This document shows positions 22,962 through 49,700 of a DNA stretch of 64,000 nucleotides, piece by piece; position 1 is the first letter of the stretch, and every line of letters begins with the position of its first letter. Under the pieces are notes generated by a model that was given only the letters and a program-made list of their open reading frames with translations, did not search any database and was not told the DNA's origin. Source of the stretch: Buddleja alternifolia (Eukaryota; Streptophyta; Magnoliopsida; Lamiales; Scrophulariaceae); assembly GCA_019426215.1 (NCBI GenBank), contig CM033402.1, positions 8,247,246-8,311,245 on the forward strand, read 5' to 3'. The position numbers and the translations under genes are program-made.

Positions 22962-25539
22962 ATTGTTACAGATTATATGTGGCTTGAGAATGGGGAGGAA
23001 GGGTTATGAAACTACTTGATGGCGCTTCATTTTGCAGCTGGCGAGATATTTTGGGTATTCTACGTGTCGCATATGTGTCCATGTGATTTTTTTTTGCTGT
23101 GTATAGCGATTTGCATGTGTCCATGTGACAAATTTTTGCTTGTGTATAGCGTTTTCTGGAGGTACGATGAACTCGCGTATGGGGCTTTTGGGTGGCGCGA
23201 TTAAGTGAATTGTTCCTTGCTTCTGATCTTGCTTTTTGTTGAGGTTACGATTTTTCAGATTTTGTTTGGTCAAGCGAAACCATTTAAGTTGCACTCTTTG
23301 TGCTTCCCTGGCACATAGAGAGGTAAACACGTAAAAAACGTTCGTAAATGCTGTAGACTTGTGAATTGTGAATGAGATGCTTTTGCTTTCCCGTTTCTTA
23401 TGCAGAGAGTAATCGGTCCTTTTGCTTATTAGTCATTGCGGGTAAGCAAACTTGGGGTCACGGCTGAAAAATGAACCAAGTTATACGATATCTGTCTTGA
23501 TTGAGAATTGTTATTTGAATTTGTCGAGAAGGGATCAATTTGTTTGATGCATGTGAGTTCGATAACTAACATTTAACAATCTGCTTGAACCCAGCTCATA
23601 TAGTCATATTTGTTTGAAGTTCGTAAACAACTTTTGAAGTCTCTAGTTTAAGAGTTTCGAACAATACTTTGTCCAACTCGAGATTATCTGTTCAATATCC
23701 TATTATATAAAATCTTTTCAAATACATACATATGTTTATGGAAAATAAACTTACAATTAATAACAATTAGAATCAGTCCATTACAATTACTCATGTAATA
23801 TTTATTTGATGCATTATTTTTATTAATCAAACTCAATTTGTTGTACATTATTTTGATCTGTTAAATTATTAAATAAATACATAAGTATAAGGATTTGATA
23901 AATATAATTCTATCCATATTATAAAGCTTAATTTTTTTAGATAAAAAATATCGTGTAAGTAATTCTAGGTATTCAATATTGCAGTGTCATGGTAAATTAT
24001 ACTATAAGCACGAATTTTCTGAGTTTATTTGATATATTGATGAGAATGTATTTGAAATGCACCAAAAACTGACATAATTATATATGAATTACTTAATTTG
24101 ATCAAGTTATAATAAATAAAATATTTGCCATTAACATTAGTAAATAAAATATAAAGTGATTATTGAAAAAAGAGGGAAGCTGTTAAAAATGGCAAATACA
24201 TCTAGGATTATAAATGAGTCGAGCCGAACAAGTTGTAGTTCAAGTTTGTTTGAATTATTTCGAGCTTTAAAATTTGTGTTTGTACTATGTTTGATTGTTA
24301 ATCAAGTTTGGTTCAAATGAGCTTTAGTCGAGCGAAATACGAATCGAGTTCAATTAACTTGATTTTTTTGCACATATGTTATTACTTTTATTTTTACTAA
24401 TTGAGTCGTGCTCGAATCGAGCTTCAAGATTATCGAACATACAAAATATTTTTTTAAAGTAAAAAATTTGGGTAGGGTCGGCTTCGGCAACCTACCATGA
24501 ATCAAGGTATAACTTAAGGATAAATGTCGCTTATAGAGATACTTACGGGATACTCACCAACACTATCCTTATATCGACAAAGGGAATTGAGTCCACAACC
24601 TTCTGACATGAAGTGGCCTGTTCCTTATCAACTGAGCCATCGGGTGGTGACAAACATACAAAAGATTGTTCAACCTTGATTTGATTAGTTAATGAATCAA
24701 GTTCAAACGAACTTTTACCGAACGATCTCTAATCGAGTAACGTGTAGCTTTGTTCATTTTCTTCCCCAATACATCTAAAAAATTGATGGAGGTATTGATA
24801 ATCACATATTAATATCATTCTTGCCCATCCTTAATAAAAAATTTATGTCAGACCAACTCCAATAGTCCTTGTATTTATCTCTTATACACATCAAGGTGTA
24901 CTGTATGTGTATACGATATATATAGACACAAAATACACATTTGGATAATTGAACTCGATCTGATATAAAATTACTCCGTCTATTGAGAGATTCAATTTAA
25001 TCTGACACATAATTACCCTATTTATTGATAGTAAAATGTAAATAGAGTGTCATTATAAGATTTCCGTATGCCAATATAAATTCCCTAATTCTTTTTTGTA
25101 TTTCTGTTTTTTTTAGGTGACAAAACGTTTAGATAGGATTGTTTTTGGTTACTTATTACGGTCAGGACACAATTGGTCATTTACAAATTACATGTTAACA
25201 AAGCCTTTATGTAGGCAAATAGAATCGAACATTCAAGGGAAGTACCCGTCTTTACCAAACGAACCATTTGGCAAATTCCCCAACTTACAATGCAGTTAAA
25301 CCTAATTCGCGCGAGAATCAAAGGATAGACCCAAAAGCGTGTGCGGAGAAAAAATCGTTTTCTGACACTCGACTACAGGTCGGCTTTATTATTTGTCAAG
25401 ATTGTCTGTAGAACAAAATCAATCCACAAACAATCCGATCTAATAATTCCCAGCTACTCTTAATCAATCACAAATCCACCAAAACAATCTCAAATAAATT
25501 ACACAAAATTATATATGATCGTATACGTATACTACTACG
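22962..25539. other. PARP3 3' flank and intergenic DNA up to SKD1
   Basis: Positions 22962-23450 probably include the PARP3 3' UTR. A small imperfect repeat (GTGTCCATGTGA) occurs at 23072-23128. The region 24215-24740 has short GAGTCGAG/CTCGAA-type words like those of degenerate hAT derivatives and hosts the SINE at 24447-24652. The frames at 23004-23330, 23016-23204 and 25117-25299 show no domain. Positions 25320-25539 are likely SKD1 promoter and leader. Confidence 0.5.
24447..24652 (-). mobile_element. tRNA-derived SINE with 11-bp target duplication
   Basis: On the minus strand the element starts with a tRNA-like head: A box TGGCTCAGTTGATAAGG, then about 40 bases later a B box GGACTCAATTCC. 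It ends in an A-rich tail (TTTAAAAAAATA). Perfect 11-bp direct repeats AACATACAAAA flank it at 24436-24446 and 24653-24663, which is strong evidence for L1-type target-primed insertion. The body downstream of the head did not match any family I can name. Confidence 0.8.
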
Positions 25540-40776
<15,237 letters not shown>

Positions 40777-42780
40777 GGTGCCGTGACTTTGCTTTGACTC
40801 ATGGGTTTGCTTGCTTGTGTTTTTATAGGGGCTTCAATATTTGGCAGGAAAATGAACTCTGATAATTTCTCAGATTGCATATATTTTATAACTGTGTATA
40901 AATGTTTCAACTATTGCTATGGAATGTGCAATGTTCTAGTTGCAATGAAATTCTATGAAGCGTTCATCTCTTGTCCTCTTTCTTCTTTATCGACGTCGTA
41001 TTGATTGCTACAGTTTTTCTATATTAATGTGGTGATTCCGTCTTTAAGTTCTCTGGGCCGAGATATGTAAATCTGTAATTTAATTGTAATTTGAATTTTA
41101 TGACAAAATATCAAATTAAGAAAGTTGAGTTGAAGTTAGGGTCGTGAATTGAGCCTGGTCTATCTGGAGCTCGACTCTTTTATTTGCTTGTGTTCGAGTT
41201 GATTCTAACTGACCACTGCTGAGTTTAAGCGTAAAGTTGAGTCCGATGAATGAGCTGAAGTACTTACACCTGCCATGGAAATGTCTAACACAAGGTATTC
41301 TAGATTTCTAGTAGCTACTAGCTACCTGAAGCAAGACTAATCGAAAAGAGCTCATGAGTATAAATGACGAGCATTTATGTTGCGTTATTGCTGGTTCTCC
41401 AGCCTTTGATTTATGCAAGGGTTAAACATATGCACAATCCTTATTAACTACAATAACTTTGTCAACCCACTTCCTGTAGAACCTGATAGCCCAACCATTC
41501 GCCGGAAAGTGTAGAAAGTCTATTTTACCTTTCCTGAAAAAGGCGAAAGAATAATCCACACGTAAGTTATGATTTATCCACGGATGAAAATACTATTCAA
41601 TTTAAAACAAATGATTTTCTTTTCTTAACTCTCCGCCTCTCTCAAATTTGAATCATATAAAAGATTTTACTTTTCTTCACCCCGAGCCCGCCGCGCATAT
41701 ATATATATATATACACACACTCAAACTTACACACACACAGACATACATTACACACTGCACACAGAAAACTCGAACTACACACAGTGGGATGGTGGCAGGA
41801 GAATGTGATTTGGTGTGAGTATATGCTCGTCACGCCCAAAAATATTTGAAATTTGAGCGAATGTGAGTTAGGCCACAAGGCTCAATTGACAATGCTATTT
41901 GAAGTGCACGTAAGTCTTTCACAAGATGTTTATAGGTTTAGGTTATATATATATACAAATTGGTGTTAGGAGGATATGAACTGTTGAATGAAATCAAAGC
42001 GGTCGAACATAAACTCAATATAATAAGTTAATGTTTATTTTTGTTGTTCTAATATTACAGATGATAAAAACATATAGCACAAACACAAGATGAGTGTCTC
42101 TATGTAAATTTATTGTTCATCCATATCTATATCTATATTTGTTGTAAAAGTTATGAGATGATTTACATGATTTGCATGATTTATATTTTAAAACTTTTTT
42201 GTTAAGACTAAAATAACCATATAATAAATAGTTAACATTAGTAACCAATTTTTTTTCCTATTATAATTATAAAAAGAATGTGCATGAACTTGAAAGTAAT
42301 AGTTAACATTGTTCAATGTATATGCAAGGTAAAGAAATATTTTTTATTATTGTTATAAAATGAATGTGCATGAACTTGAAATTAATAGTTAACATTGTAC
42401 AATGCATATGCAAGGTGGAATTTAATAAGAATATTAATACTTTACAAAATATAAATGATTAATGATTGAACTCACATATTTTCCTATAGTCTTGCTGAAA
42501 AAAGTACTATATGCATACAATATTCTTCAACAAATAATTATGACATTCTTATAAATTTCAAAATCTACTTCTACATGTTAATTCAAATAGTGGAACTCAG
42601 GTTTATCTTCTACTGTCTATTATCTCTTCTTTATTATATGGCGCTTTTATTTGATTTTGAATGTAAAGTATTTTCTAACATTCAGTGTTAGTGGATAAAA
42701 ATATTGACAATTGGTTTATCAGATGTTGATGATGATATAATTCGTCAGTCAGAAATTATCACGTGAATTACCACGTAGGG
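40777..42780. other. Intergenic downstream of SKD1
   Basis: The first few hundred bases are probably the SKD1 3' UTR. A TA/CA microsatellite sits at 41695-41760 and an 86-bp direct repeat has copies at 42276 and 42362 (GAATGTGCATGAACTTGAAA). No supported gene; the frames at 40801-41004 and 41642-41878 have no family features. Confidence 0.5.
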
Positions 42781-43960
42781 TGGAGAATCCAATTCAACTC
42801 ACGAAAAATTAAGTTGGGGGTTGATGAATTTATAGAATGCACTCGCTCTAAGTGAGCTGCCTACTTACCCGATGAAATGAGATCAAGTTAGTTCATAGTT
42901 TTATATTGAAATTACTCTCAAACGTAGCCAGTGGATTTTTTCTAAGAGAGTAGATTATAATTGTCATCAGCTCCTTTGGGCGTATATATAGGGCTGTTAG
43001 TGGGCTATAGGCCCGGACTTGACTGTTGGCCCATTTACCTCTTTATTAAACACATTACCTGGCCCGTTTATATTAAAATAGTCTTCTTTCTTTTATAGCC
43101 TGACTATAGCAAGCCATATTCGCAATGGGCGCTAGCCCTATGGGCTTGACTATCATATTAACGCGAATTTGATCCACGGGTAGCACCCCGGCCCGAGCTG
43201 GGGGTCGAATAATTACCATAATGTCCTTAGACATTTTTGGTGCACATCAGAATGCCCCCCCACTCCCGAGCATACCGTATAGGATACCCGGGAGTAGAAA
43301 TATGTATGGGTGTATGACAAACTTCATCGCCTTGGGGGGTCTAACGAATCAACCCTTTGAAGGGGGATATCTTAAGTGTTATCTCGATGCAATTTATGTG
43401 TTGGCTTAAGGGAACACCCATAGCTACCTTGAGGTCTGACACCTCAGGGTCGAGCGCCGTGAGGTCGGACGCCTCAGGGCGAGCGCCTCGAGGTCGGACA
43501 CCTTGCAATGCCAAAGTGTGCAAGATATCTCGATTTGGGTGTGTGTTTCATGTCTTAGGGGAGAGCTCTTAGGTTATGAACCTCTACCCCACTTGACTAA
43601 TAACCCCAGAGGGGTTATTAAGTTAGCTGACGAGGCACTTTAGAAGATTTTTAGCCGATGAGATGTGCTTCAAGCACACCTTAATTTGCGAGACGCACCT
43701 CATCAAGGGGGGAGAGGGGGTATGCCTGACCTAAGGGGAGGCTTGCGCCATAGGAAGCTTGTCGTCTCGGAGGAGACTTAGAATTTTGAGGCCTCTATTC
43801 GGGGTTTCAGCATCCTGGAGGAGACCTATAATATTTGACCTACCTCAATCCGGGAATTTGTACTTCGGAGGGGACTTAAAATATTTCGTAGCCATTTCGG
43901 ACCCGTGTCCATGTCCGACACATGTCGGCCACTACACGGGGCAATTCTGAGACGTGTTCA
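42780..43960 (-). mobile_element. Putative solo LTR or LTR fragment
   Basis: Read on the minus strand, a GC-richer stretch (43960 to about 43000) is followed by a TATA-like CCTATATATACGCCC near 42990-42975 and then a U5-like segment to about 42780. This is the layout of an LTR promoter. An internal GC-rich tandem motif (GAGGTCGGACGCCTCAGGG-like) repeats at 43430-43505. No terminal TG...CA with target duplication could be fixed. The frames at 43221-43409, 43341-43523 and 43759-43950 are not convincing genes. Confidence 0.4.
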
Positions 43961-44096
43961 TGCATCATAAATCAAGACAAAGAAGATTGAATTTGATGAA
44001 AAGAAAATATTCTAACTTGAATACTAGCGAACAACAAGAATATATGAATATTGTTAAGAAGTGGAAGAAAAAAAGGAGCACAAACACACAAATAAT

Positions 44097-44270
44097 GGCG
44101 GTAAAGAGTAACTGTTACCAAGACTTCATTGGCGGTAAAGAGTAACCGTTACCAAGACTTCAATGGCGGTAAACAGTAACCGTTACCAAGAATTCAATGG
44201 CGGTAAAGAGTAAGCGTTACCAAGACTTCAATGGTGGTAAATAGTAACCGTTAATGGTAACCGTTACAAA
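44097..44270. repeat. 34-bp minisatellite, about 5 copies
   Basis: Units start at 44097, 44131, 44165, 44199 and 44233, each beginning GG(C/T)GGTAAA(n)AGTAA and containing CGTTACCAAGACTTCAAT. Point differences distinguish the units and the last is rearranged. It makes the nearby frame 43954-44145 look coding by chance. Confidence 0.9.
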
Positions 44271-44369
44271 AGTAGGGAATCATGTGTGCATCTACTCAAG
44301 TGCAAGCTTCAACATTCGAAACGACCAAAATTCCCAAGTTCTTTGACCTCTTAAAGCTCAAATAATTTG

Positions 44370-44600
44370 GTGAAGCAGTTGTCTATTTCACCACTGTTAC
44401 CACCACCATCGTCGGCGGATTGGGTTGAAGCACAAGAATTTTCTTGTATTCCTTTGTGAGTTTTTAAGATTTGTTATCTTCAAAAACTTGATCATTGGTG
44501 TTTTAGCTGTTCTTACTACATCATTTGAGTCAATATGAATTGTATTGTTCCAGGCGTTGTACATTTTCGATTGAATGATATATAAGACCGATTTTTCTTC
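44370..44600. repeat. Dispersed repeat, copy 2 (related to 5870-6320)
   Basis: Shares ordered blocks with 5870-6320 (TTTGGTGAAGCA, CACCACTGTT, GCACAAGAATTTTCTTGT, GATTTGTTATCTT) and ends TTGAATGATATATAAGACCG before an A-rich tail CAAAAAAAGAAAAA. The A-tail suggests retroposition. Family unknown. Confidence 0.45.
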
Positions 44601-45963
44601 AAAAAAAGAAAAAGCTCAAATAATTCCATGTGAATGAGAATGTTATACATTTATAATTTTTTCCATAAGTATGAACATAAGGAACTAATCTTCTTACACC
44701 ACTAAACTTTAGTGTATTTACATATTTAATCATTTTAGGCTCAAGAATTTATGAGTTTGTCGTCTCAGAGATGCATGAACTGAAAAAAGTGTTGAGTTGC
44801 AACTATTATTGTCCTGTAAACTTAGAATGTGAGCCTCAGAGTTATAGTTGCAGTATGGAAATATAAAACTTATACCTATTGAAGTTTTTCATGAGTTGTA
44901 CGAGCTACTTAAATCTCAATCAGAAGAGGTTGCCAAATTTCAAGAAAGCATTCGTACTTTCAATTCCATGTTTTCTTTTACATCATTTGATTTAAAAACA
45001 GATAAAGATTTGCATCTACTTTCACATAATTTCTCTTACTTCACCCACTCTAAACTATGTTAAAATCAACAAATAAAAATAACTTCATCATATAAACAAT
45101 TGTATGCAATCAATAGCTCTGTTATAACCACAACTAAATTATGCATGTTTAAATTATAATTAATAAAAAAAAATCTATATTAGTACTTCAATATTATATT
45201 AAGATATCTTCACATATAAAGTCTTCTTAACCCGCTCAAATTCATAATTTTAAACTACTAGAAAAGTTATTGGGCATTTGAGATAAGTATCTTGAATTAA
45301 ATAATTTATGAAGCATAAGTTATGTGACTCATAGATTGTAGAAAGTTCTAAATTATCAAAGCGAAAGAGGCAATTATCAAAGTACTATAGATCACTGAGC
45401 CTACAACCATCAAATGATATCCTTTTCAGCATCACTTAATAGAAAAGCAGAAATTGTAAAGGGCAAGCCTCGTGTCACAGAGAAAGCAATTGAAATAGTA
45501 CAACCACAAACTATGAATTTGGGTAAAGGAAAAAAAGCCATCGGGAGAAGAATTAAAGGAAGTTGAACTCTTCAATAAGTTTCTATACTGGAGGAAATTC
45601 AAAATAAACACATCACCAAATCACCAATTATGAAATATGTATGCAAAGAAGACAAAGTACCTGACAACGAACAATAAAGAATGAGACTTCAACAATGTAA
45701 TTTCAAGTGATGAAGAGAAATTGAGCTATTTGAGAAAAAAATATAAAAATTAATTGTGAATGAAGTAAAAACAATGTTACAATGTCCATCAAGATCAAAC
45801 AAGAAAAGGACTAATTAGACCTTCATATAATATTAAACATTATTATTTATATTTCATGTTATTTATCATTTCAATTTTTTTTTATTGTATGTCATTTTAA
45901 TTTATTTATGATCTAACACTGAGATTTTCAATTTTTTTGGTTAAAACATTTAAATTTTGTTTG
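44601..45963. other. Intergenic, nothing recognised
   Basis: AT-rich DNA. The frame at 44848-45063 has no recognisable domain and no splice partners were found around it. No repeat with clear ends was seen. Confidence 0.4.
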
Positions 45964-46463
45964 TTTCCATAACTTGACTGAGGAGGAGAAAAGTGATGGG
46001 TTTAAAGTGTGGAGACAAATCAAGGTGCCAAAGGAAAAAGAAATTGAGCTGGACCGGCGCCCAGGCGCGGCACGCAGGAGAAGGGTCGAGGCTACTGTCT
46101 GCGGCGCCCAGGCGTGGCTATACAGGCGCCTAGGCGCAGGAACAGAGGCGCCCAGGCGTGGCCTTTCGGCGCCTAGGCGTGCGTCCGACGCTGGGAGCGT
46201 TAATTTTACGCGGTTTTGTGTAATTTTGGCAAGTTTTGAGTTACCTACTTGGTTTAGGTTATTATATCTTAGTCTCCAAGTGTATAACATATAAGTAGAT
46301 GAAATTCTCTTCATTGTAATGTACCTCTCTCACAAGTATAATAAAATCTCTCTAGCATAGGTCCGTGGACGTAGGCAATTTGCCAAACCACGTAAAATCG
46401 TTGTCTCTTTTTTTTGCTTTCTCTTTACTTTTAAGTTCGTTTATGCGCATTGATTCCTAACAA
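45964..46463 (+). mobile_element. LTR-like remnant with GGCGCC cluster
   Basis: The segment 46340-46463 (AGGTCCGTGGACGTAGGC, then CAAACCACGTAAAATCGTTG, ending CTAACA) resembles the 3' end of a plant Ty1-copia LTR. Upstream is a cluster of GGCGCC(C/T)AGGCG(C/T) motifs (46056-46182). The left end was not found, so this is a truncated element. The overlapping frames at 45928-46314 and 45974-46294 are products of the GC-rich repeat and are not considered genes. Confidence 0.45.
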
Positions 46464-46764
46464 AAAGAAAATATCATCAACTTGTTAATCAATTAAGGAT
46501 GCACAAAAGATGTGCATGCATCATCTACCAATACAGACTTGAACAATCAATTTGGTTTTGTGATAATTTACAATTTATTCATATTAAATTTTTGATGTAT
46601 ACTTTACAACAAGATGCTACGTCTTTTATTCAAATTTGTTGTACATATTATATATTATTCATATTTATTTGATTTTTTCAATTATTTTAATGAGTTCACA
46701 TAAAAACGTGCAATACACGTGCTCTTTACTAATTATTAAGAAATATGCGACTAGCCAGTCTTTG

Positions 46765-49700
46765 TTACTCCAATACATATTTCACAATTCCTGGAAAATG
46801 AGTGTTGATGAAGTATTCTTCCCACTGAATGGATTTTGGTTCAAAGTCGAACATTTTGTCGTTCTGATTGCTTTGTTTCATTGCCATTCGTAGATTTTCA
46901 GTATTGCTATCATCAAATCTGTGAAAGGATATTTTGAAGTAATGTTAAATATTGCATTGAAATTATTACATTGATGTAAAAAGAGACATTTAGATAAATT
47001 GAAATGGAAATAAAAACTAACATAAAACACATACACTCCATGGGAAAATACGAATGGTTTGTAGAGTTCTGCTGTTCGCTTAGTAAGATTGAACTTTCGA
47101 TTTGCACTGGCATATGAGCTTTCATAGTGGTTGCAAAGTATAATGTTCAATACTTTCAACATCTAAAAAATTCAATGAATTAATTAAACACAAATTTTGT
47201 TTAGTGTATATATAATATAGATATCTTAAAAAAGTGTACATGGTTGCAAAGTATAATGTTGAATAGTTTCAACATCTAACAAATGCAATGAATTAATTAA
47301 ACACACATTTTGTTTAGTGTATATATAATACAGATATCTTAAAAAAGTGTACATTTTGTTTAGTATACCAAAGGGGAAATCACAATTTTCGTCCCACAAT
47401 TTTGCCCGTTTCAATTTTGGTTCCATTCATTATAAAATCTCACATTTAGTCTCATAACTTTCAAAATATCTTGTATTTGGTCCCAATCAAAGTTTCCTTT
47501 CAAAGTTTGACGGTAAAAAAAGTTAAATGCTGGCTTAGTTAACAATTTTGACCATTTTTTGGGGAGAGTTCATGCATGAGAGACACATAATATTGAATAA
47601 AAATATCGTGATATTGAATAGAATCCATGTATGAGTTTATTCATGCACGAATTCTTCCCATAAAACCGGTCAAAAATGTTAACTAACGGAGCATATGACT
47701 TTGACCCTTAGATTTTGGACTGAAATTTCGGTTATTAAATGAGACCAAATGTGAGATTTTTTAACGAATGAGACTAAAATTGCAAATAAGGCAGAGTTAA
47801 GAGACGAAAAATTAATTTTTCCATGTACCAAAATAGACTAGCTTCACATAAACTTAAATGTCTAAAGGGAAAATAAATAAGTAGCGAAGAGCTTAACCTT
47901 CAAAAATGGCAAATATCGAATTTGAATGTATGTCAGGAACATATCCATGGATTTCAATGTTTTGAGTTTCTTCAACTTGATAGGCTTCACCCCATTTTTG
48001 AACCAATGGATTCGTCTTTAAATATAGATACATAAAATTTGTTATGTCTTTATGTTTCACGATATTCCTTGCTGATGAACCAACATGATAAACTATAATC
48101 TCGTGAGAAGGTCGATATGAATGTATTGCCATTGCCACAAGCATAGAATTCACTACCATGTCACCTGGTATCTGAAAAACGATTGACAATCCACATTAAT
48201 TAATCCTTGCATTTTTGTCAAAATTGAATATTTGTATGTGTTTCGCGAAAAAAACAGACTCGAATAAGGAGGGATTTCGAGTAGACGATCCCTGCCTCGC
48301 GATAATCTCAACTTAGAATTATCTATCGACTCCTACCTAAATAGGCTACCGGTGGTCCTACGTCTTAAACGAAAAGTCGATTAAATGTATTCGAACTTCT
48401 CTTTATCTTCTTCGAGTGGACCGCAACGATTGAAAACTCAAGTCAAGTGTACAAATCATCTCTCCGATACTTAAATCTGGATAAAAAGACAATTTATACC
48501 TTCGTGAAAGTCTTCAATTCTGAAAAATTACAGGCAATCGAATGCCGATACAAGCCTTGAAAAGGCAAATTCCATCAAGGCTATACTAAATTACATTACG
48601 GCTACTCCTAAATTATGTTGCGATCTACTCCTACATTACGCTAAAACTACTCCTAAGGCTAGAGTTAATTCTAAGAGAATTGAAAATGTAGAAGTTTTTC
48701 TTCTGATGATCTTGTGATCTCTTTTTTCTTCTATGCGGCTCGTATATATATGGGTCTTTGAGGAACCCACCTTCCTTTTCTTCGGGAACCGCCTTCAACT
48801 GCTTTTTCAAATAATTTCAAAGTAGCGCGCCTCTGCAGATGATTGGAAATTAGGTTCATTATGGACCTAATTTCTTTCTTTTCAAACTTCTACAGTTTGG
48901 GCTTATTTGGGCTCTGTGATTCGAAAGTCCAAATTATTTTATGGTGTAAACACATTTGTATGTTATTTGGAAACATAGGGACCCCTGGACCCATGTTTGG
49001 GATTGGGAAGTTATTGTTTCCCATTGGGAAAGGAGTGTTAGAGACTCCTGTCGAATTAGGCATCGGGTTTTGATTGGGTATCCCCTGGTATTGTCCTTGG
49101 GTGAATATGGCAGGTATTTCGAAATTGTTAACATGGACGTTTGGCTGGTAACCTACCAGCACCTGTCCATAATTTGATGGGGGAAATGGGAAATTGGGTC
49201 TCGAATTATACGGAGGAGGTTGGCTTGGGTTGCTATTATACGGGACGTTCGACGCCGCACGTGCATTTTGACCGAAGCTTTGCGGCCCTAGACCTGTCTG
49301 CCCCCCAGGTCTCGGTAGATTAACATAACCGTGCTCGTTTTCAGGGGATGTATTCGAAGTTTGACCTATCTCGACGCGGTTACTCCTATTTCTATTTTCT
49401 TGAGGGTAACCGGGTGGTGGTTCTCCTATGGCTACGTTTCGAGTACGATTTCTTGGTTCTACGGAGATTAATTGTGATACCTTTTCTATTAACATGTTAT
49501 GTTTCTCGATAAGGGGTTCTAACCCATTAACAACTTGAATATTCACCATTCTTGAGAAAACGTCACAAGTTTGGTTGAATATCTCTCCTAGTTCAGTTAC
49601 GACTTGAGTAACTTCTCTGGTTAGACCCTCTTGTGTATTTATTGCGATATCTTGTACTATCGCAGTAAAGATTCGAGCCGATTCTTGGGCCAGCGCTCGA

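Noticed and set aside
24447..24652. Functional tRNA gene on the minus strand
   Set aside because: A and B boxes are present but no complete cloverleaf; an A-tail and 11-bp target duplication show a SINE.
44097..44270. Possible CRISPR-like array
   Set aside because: The repeats are contiguous with no spacers; it is a plant minisatellite.
44848..45063. 71-aa frame as an exon of a host gene
   Set aside because: No recognisable domain and no partner exons or convincing splice sites nearby.
45928..46314. Overlapping 128-aa (minus) and 106-aa (plus) frames
   Set aside because: Both are made by the GGCGCC repeat cluster and an LTR-like remnant; no domain and no splice context.
48890..49549. Proline/asparagine-rich 219-aa frame as a cell-wall or host gene
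   Set aside because: It lies wholly inside the TG...CA element, extends without ATG into the terminal repeat, and its start resembles a gypsy gag.
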